Positions 11,913 to 13,274 of a stretch of DNA of 13,274 nucleotides are shown here, one piece after another. Each line of letters begins with the position of its first letter. Position 1 is the stretch's first letter. The DNA is from Actinomycetes bacterium (GTDB taxonomy: Bacteria; Actinomycetota; Actinomycetes; Actinomycetales; Microbacteriaceae): NCBI GenBank assembly GCA_023390155.1, contig JAEWDJ010000266.1, forward strand, positions 1-13,274. Reading direction: 5' to 3'. Both the position numbers and the translations under genes were made by a program. The notes below the pieces were generated by a model. That model was given only the letters and a program-made list of their open reading frames with translations. It made no database searches and was not told where the DNA came from.

Positions 11913-12356
11913 ATGGACCTGAGACTCGAAGTCGTCGTCATCCCCGTCGCGGATGTCGATCGCTCCAAGGCCTTCTACGCGGGGCTGGGCTTCCGGGTGG
12001 ATGCCGACTTCCGCACCGACAAGGGCCTGCGGGTGGTCCAGGTGACGCCTCCCGGGTCCGCTGCGTCGATCATCTTCGGCGAGAAGCTCACCACGGCGGC
12101 GCCCGGCTCGGTCGACGGCCTGCACCTCGTCACGGCCGACATCGCCGGCGCGCGCGAGGAGCTGCGGGCACGCGGCGCCGAGGTGAGCGAGCTCTGGCAC
12201 GATGCCGACGGCATCTTCCACTGGGCCGGCGACGCGAATCGCGTCCCGGGCGCGCATCCCGCGACCGACAGCTACGGCACCTATGCCTCCTTCGCCGACC
12301 CCGACGGGAACAGCTGGACCGTCCAGCAGATCGTGACCCGCGCGCCGGGTCGCTGA
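11913..12356 (+). CDS. VOC superfamily (glyoxalase-fold) protein
   Basis: A 147-residue protein of the vicinal oxygen chelate fold, with two beta-alpha-beta-beta-beta units. Visible landmarks are VVVIPVADVDRSKAFYAGLG (7-26), PPGSAASIIFG (47-57), GLHLVTADI (69-77) and SFADPDGNSWTVQQI (126-140). Family members include glyoxalase I, dioxygenases and antibiotic-binding proteins. The usual first His ligand is a Val here, and the last Glu is Gln138, with His71 the main recognisable ligand left. A classical metal-dependent glyoxalase is therefore unlikely and a binding or resistance role is possible. ATG 11913 has GGAGGAGA at 11900-11907. A strong promoter lies upstream, and the next gene follows after 25 bp, so both probably form one transcript. 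Confidence 0.88.
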   Translation: MDLRLEVVVIPVADVDRSKAFYAGLGFRVDADFRTDKGLRVVQVTPPGSAASIIFGEKLTTAAPGSVDGLHLVTADIAGAREELRARGAEVSELWHDADGIFHWAGDANRVPGAHPATDSYGTYASFADPDGNSWTVQQIVTRAPGR

Positions 12357-12381
12357 GCGGCACGCGGACAGGAGGCGGACC

Positions 12382-12864
12382 ATGACCCGGCGCTCACGCA
12401 CCGACCCCGCGAACGCGCGCCCCGAGACGGACGGGGTGCACCTCGACCGCGCCGACCGTCGCGCACTGGCGGACTACCTCGAGACCCTGCGCGACGCCGG
12501 ACCGGCGCTCGACGCGCGGCTGGCCGACGCGTTCGACCGGCTGACGCCCCGCCAGCTCGACGCGCTGGTGCTGACCATGACCGCCGCCGACGTGACACCC
12601 GAGCCGGCACCCGGGAAGGTGTCTGAGCAGGACCGGCACCCCGCGCCGGGTCGCCGCCCGCGTCTGTCCGGGATGGGGCAGGTGATCCTCGCGGCGGCCG
12701 TCGCGTGCCTGGTCTGCGCGGGCGGCGTGCTCGCGGCCGGTCTGGCCTTCGGCGGACCGACCGAGACCGCGGCGACCTCGACCTCGACCTCCACCTCCAC
12801 CTCGATCGACACGTCCATCACCGATCTCGGCGGTCTCGGCGCGGGCGACTACGACGACTTCTAG
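12382..12864 (+). CDS. Small single-pass membrane protein, unknown function
   Basis: A 160-residue protein I do not recognise. Residues 1-95 are polar and mostly helical, with LDRADRRALADYLETL and TPRQLDALVLTMT. One membrane helix follows at about 100-124 (VILAAAVACLVCAGGVLAAG). The C-terminal tail starts with a Thr-Ser repeat (132-141) and ends in the acidic GDYDDF. With basic residues before the helix (GRRPRLSG), the N-terminal part should be cytoplasmic and the Thr/Ser tail outside. The layout recalls small regulatory or anti-sigma-like membrane proteins, but no zinc-binding or other motif supports that. ATG 12382 has AGGAGGCG at 12369-12376. It follows the VOC gene by 25 bp, so it is likely co-transcribed. 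Confidence 0.75.
   Translation: MTRRSRTDPANARPETDGVHLDRADRRALADYLETLRDAGPALDARLADAFDRLTPRQLDALVLTMTAADVTPEPAPGKVSEQDRHPAPGRRPRLSGMGQVILAAAVACLVCAGGVLAAGLAFGGPTETAATSTSTSTSTSIDTSITDLGGLGAGDYDDF
12775..12804 (+). repeat. Five tandem hexamers ACCTC(G/C) inside the CDS
   Basis: Five consecutive six-base units, ACCTCG or ACCTCC, encode the Thr-Ser repeats just outside the membrane helix of the protein at 12382-12864. Length changes by whole units would keep the frame and vary the extracellular stalk. Confidence 0.85.
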
Positions 12865-12869
12865 CCCGT

Positions 12870-12901
12870 CGGCGTCACGCCGGGATCATCCTGCCGGATG
12901 A
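12870..12901 (+). terminator. Two adjacent hairpins after 12864
   Basis: CGGCG (12870-12874) pairs with CGCCG (12878-12882), and TCATCC (12886-12891) pairs with GGATGA (12896-12901). Both are perfect, with loops of 3 and 4 nt, and lie between the stop at 12864 and the next promoter. No T-run follows, so they may act as a weak terminator or as a 3' end stabiliser. Confidence 0.35.
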
Positions 12902-12924
12902 CGCGAGCCCCGCCCGCCTGCGGC

Positions 12925-12930
12925 TCTAAT
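12925..12930 (+). promoter_or_regulatory. -10 box for a leaderless membrane protein transcript
   Basis: TCTAAT (5 of 6 to TATAAT) ends 6 nt before the ATG at 12937, with no Shine-Dalgarno in between. Transcription would start at the ATG. The competing ATG at 12929 overlaps this box and opens a frame without membrane or family character. Confidence 0.45.
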
Positions 12931-12936
12931 GGACGA

Positions 12937-13274
12937 ATGGACACGATCCTCCTCCCCCTGCTGCAGAGCGCGGGTGCGGTCGCGCTCGCCGTGGTCGCGT
13001 TCTCGCTCGCGTTCACCTGGACCGCGGTGCGCGGCCCGCTGGACCGCCTGCGCACCGAGCGGGCCCGGCTCCTCGGCTACCTGGGGCTCGGGGCCGTGCT
13101 GGTGCTGGCGGCGACCGTCGTCTACCTCGTGCCCGGGCTCCTGCTGCGCGACACGGTCGGTCTCGCGCTCGCCTTCCCGCTGGCCGCGGTCTGGCTGATC
13201 GCCGCTGCGGCGCTGCTGGTCACCGGGATGGTGCAGACGGGCGCCGCCCGCGCGGTCTCCTCCGCGTTCGCCGT
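12937..13274 (+). CDS. Multi-pass membrane protein, N-terminal part, cut by window end
   Basis: The plus strand reads MDTILLPLLQSAGAVALAVV from ATG 12937 and stays open to the window end, giving 112 residues. Three hydrophobic helices are visible, near 8-28, 46-68 and 74-98, with a basic loop RGPLDRLRTERARLLG (32-47) between the first two that is probably cytoplasmic. I do not recognise the family; it may belong with the small actinobacterial integral membrane proteins of unknown role. The start is preferred over the nearby ATG at 12929 because only this frame gives a membrane protein. A -10 box lies 6 nt before the ATG, pointing to a leaderless transcript. Confidence 0.7.
   Translation, partial: MDTILLPLLQSAGAVALAVVAFSLAFTWTAVRGPLDRLRTERARLLGYLGLGAVLVLAATVVYLVPGLLLRDTVGLALAFPLAAVWLIAAAALLVTGMVQTGAARAVSSAFA

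Overview
The window is about 13.3 kb of very GC-rich, densely coding DNA. Strong third-position G/C, GTG starts, TANNNT-type -10 boxes, several apparently leaderless starts, and families typical of actinobacteria (linocin-type encapsulin with DyP peroxidase, MmyB-like XRE regulator, HTH/NB-ARC/TPR regulator) point to a high-GC actinobacterium. A Microbacteriaceae-like soil or plant genus is my guess from protein style only. No rRNA, tRNA, CRISPR array, transposase or integrase was seen, and no gene-free stretch exceeds 300 bases.

Layout. Positions 1-227 (minus) hold the start of a small membrane protein cut by the window edge. Positions 318-1583 (minus) encode a complete MFS exporter. It diverges from a plus-strand operon with overlapping ends: a MaoC-like hot-dog hydratase (1759-2247), a DyP-type heme peroxidase (2244-3347) with a C-terminal encapsulin cargo peptide, and a family 1 encapsulin shell protein (3344-4144). 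The 175-bp divergent gap contains a perfect 33-bp palindrome overlapping the -35 box of the hydratase promoter. Three regulators follow on the plus strand: AraC-type (4295-5173, with a possible 12-codon leader peptide), TetR-type (5240-5824, apparently leaderless) and MmyB-like XRE (5968-6906). The last lies directly upstream of an alpha/beta hydrolase (6979-7692). A large XRE/NB-ARC/TPR STAND regulator (7738-9990, minus) converges on the hydrolase and diverges from 10127-11284. That last gene encodes a fusion of a degenerate copy of the hydrolase with a degenerate copy of the MaoC protein. The remainder is a DoxX-like membrane protein (11340-11720, minus), a divergent VOC/glyoxalase-fold protein (11913-12356), a small single-pass membrane protein (12382-12864), and the start of a multi-pass membrane protein that runs off the end (12937-13274).

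Main idea. The operon promoter and the hydrolase promoter share a 15-bp block (AGGGCCACGACAGCG) at exactly the same 18-bp spacing from their -10 boxes. Independently, the gene at 10127 fuses paralogs of exactly these two enzymes, and the hydrolase half has lost its nucleophile serine while the hydratase half has lost its catalytic Asp/His segment. Shared promoter architecture and gene fusion both link the hydratase (hence the peroxidase nanocompartment) to the hydrolase. I infer a co-regulated hydrolase, hydratase and encapsulated-peroxidase system with a bifunctional pseudoenzyme that may act as scaffold, sensor or regulator. The MmyB-like protein is the nearest candidate regulator, and the AraC, TetR and STAND proteins are alternatives. 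All of this comes from reading the sequence by eye and is untested.
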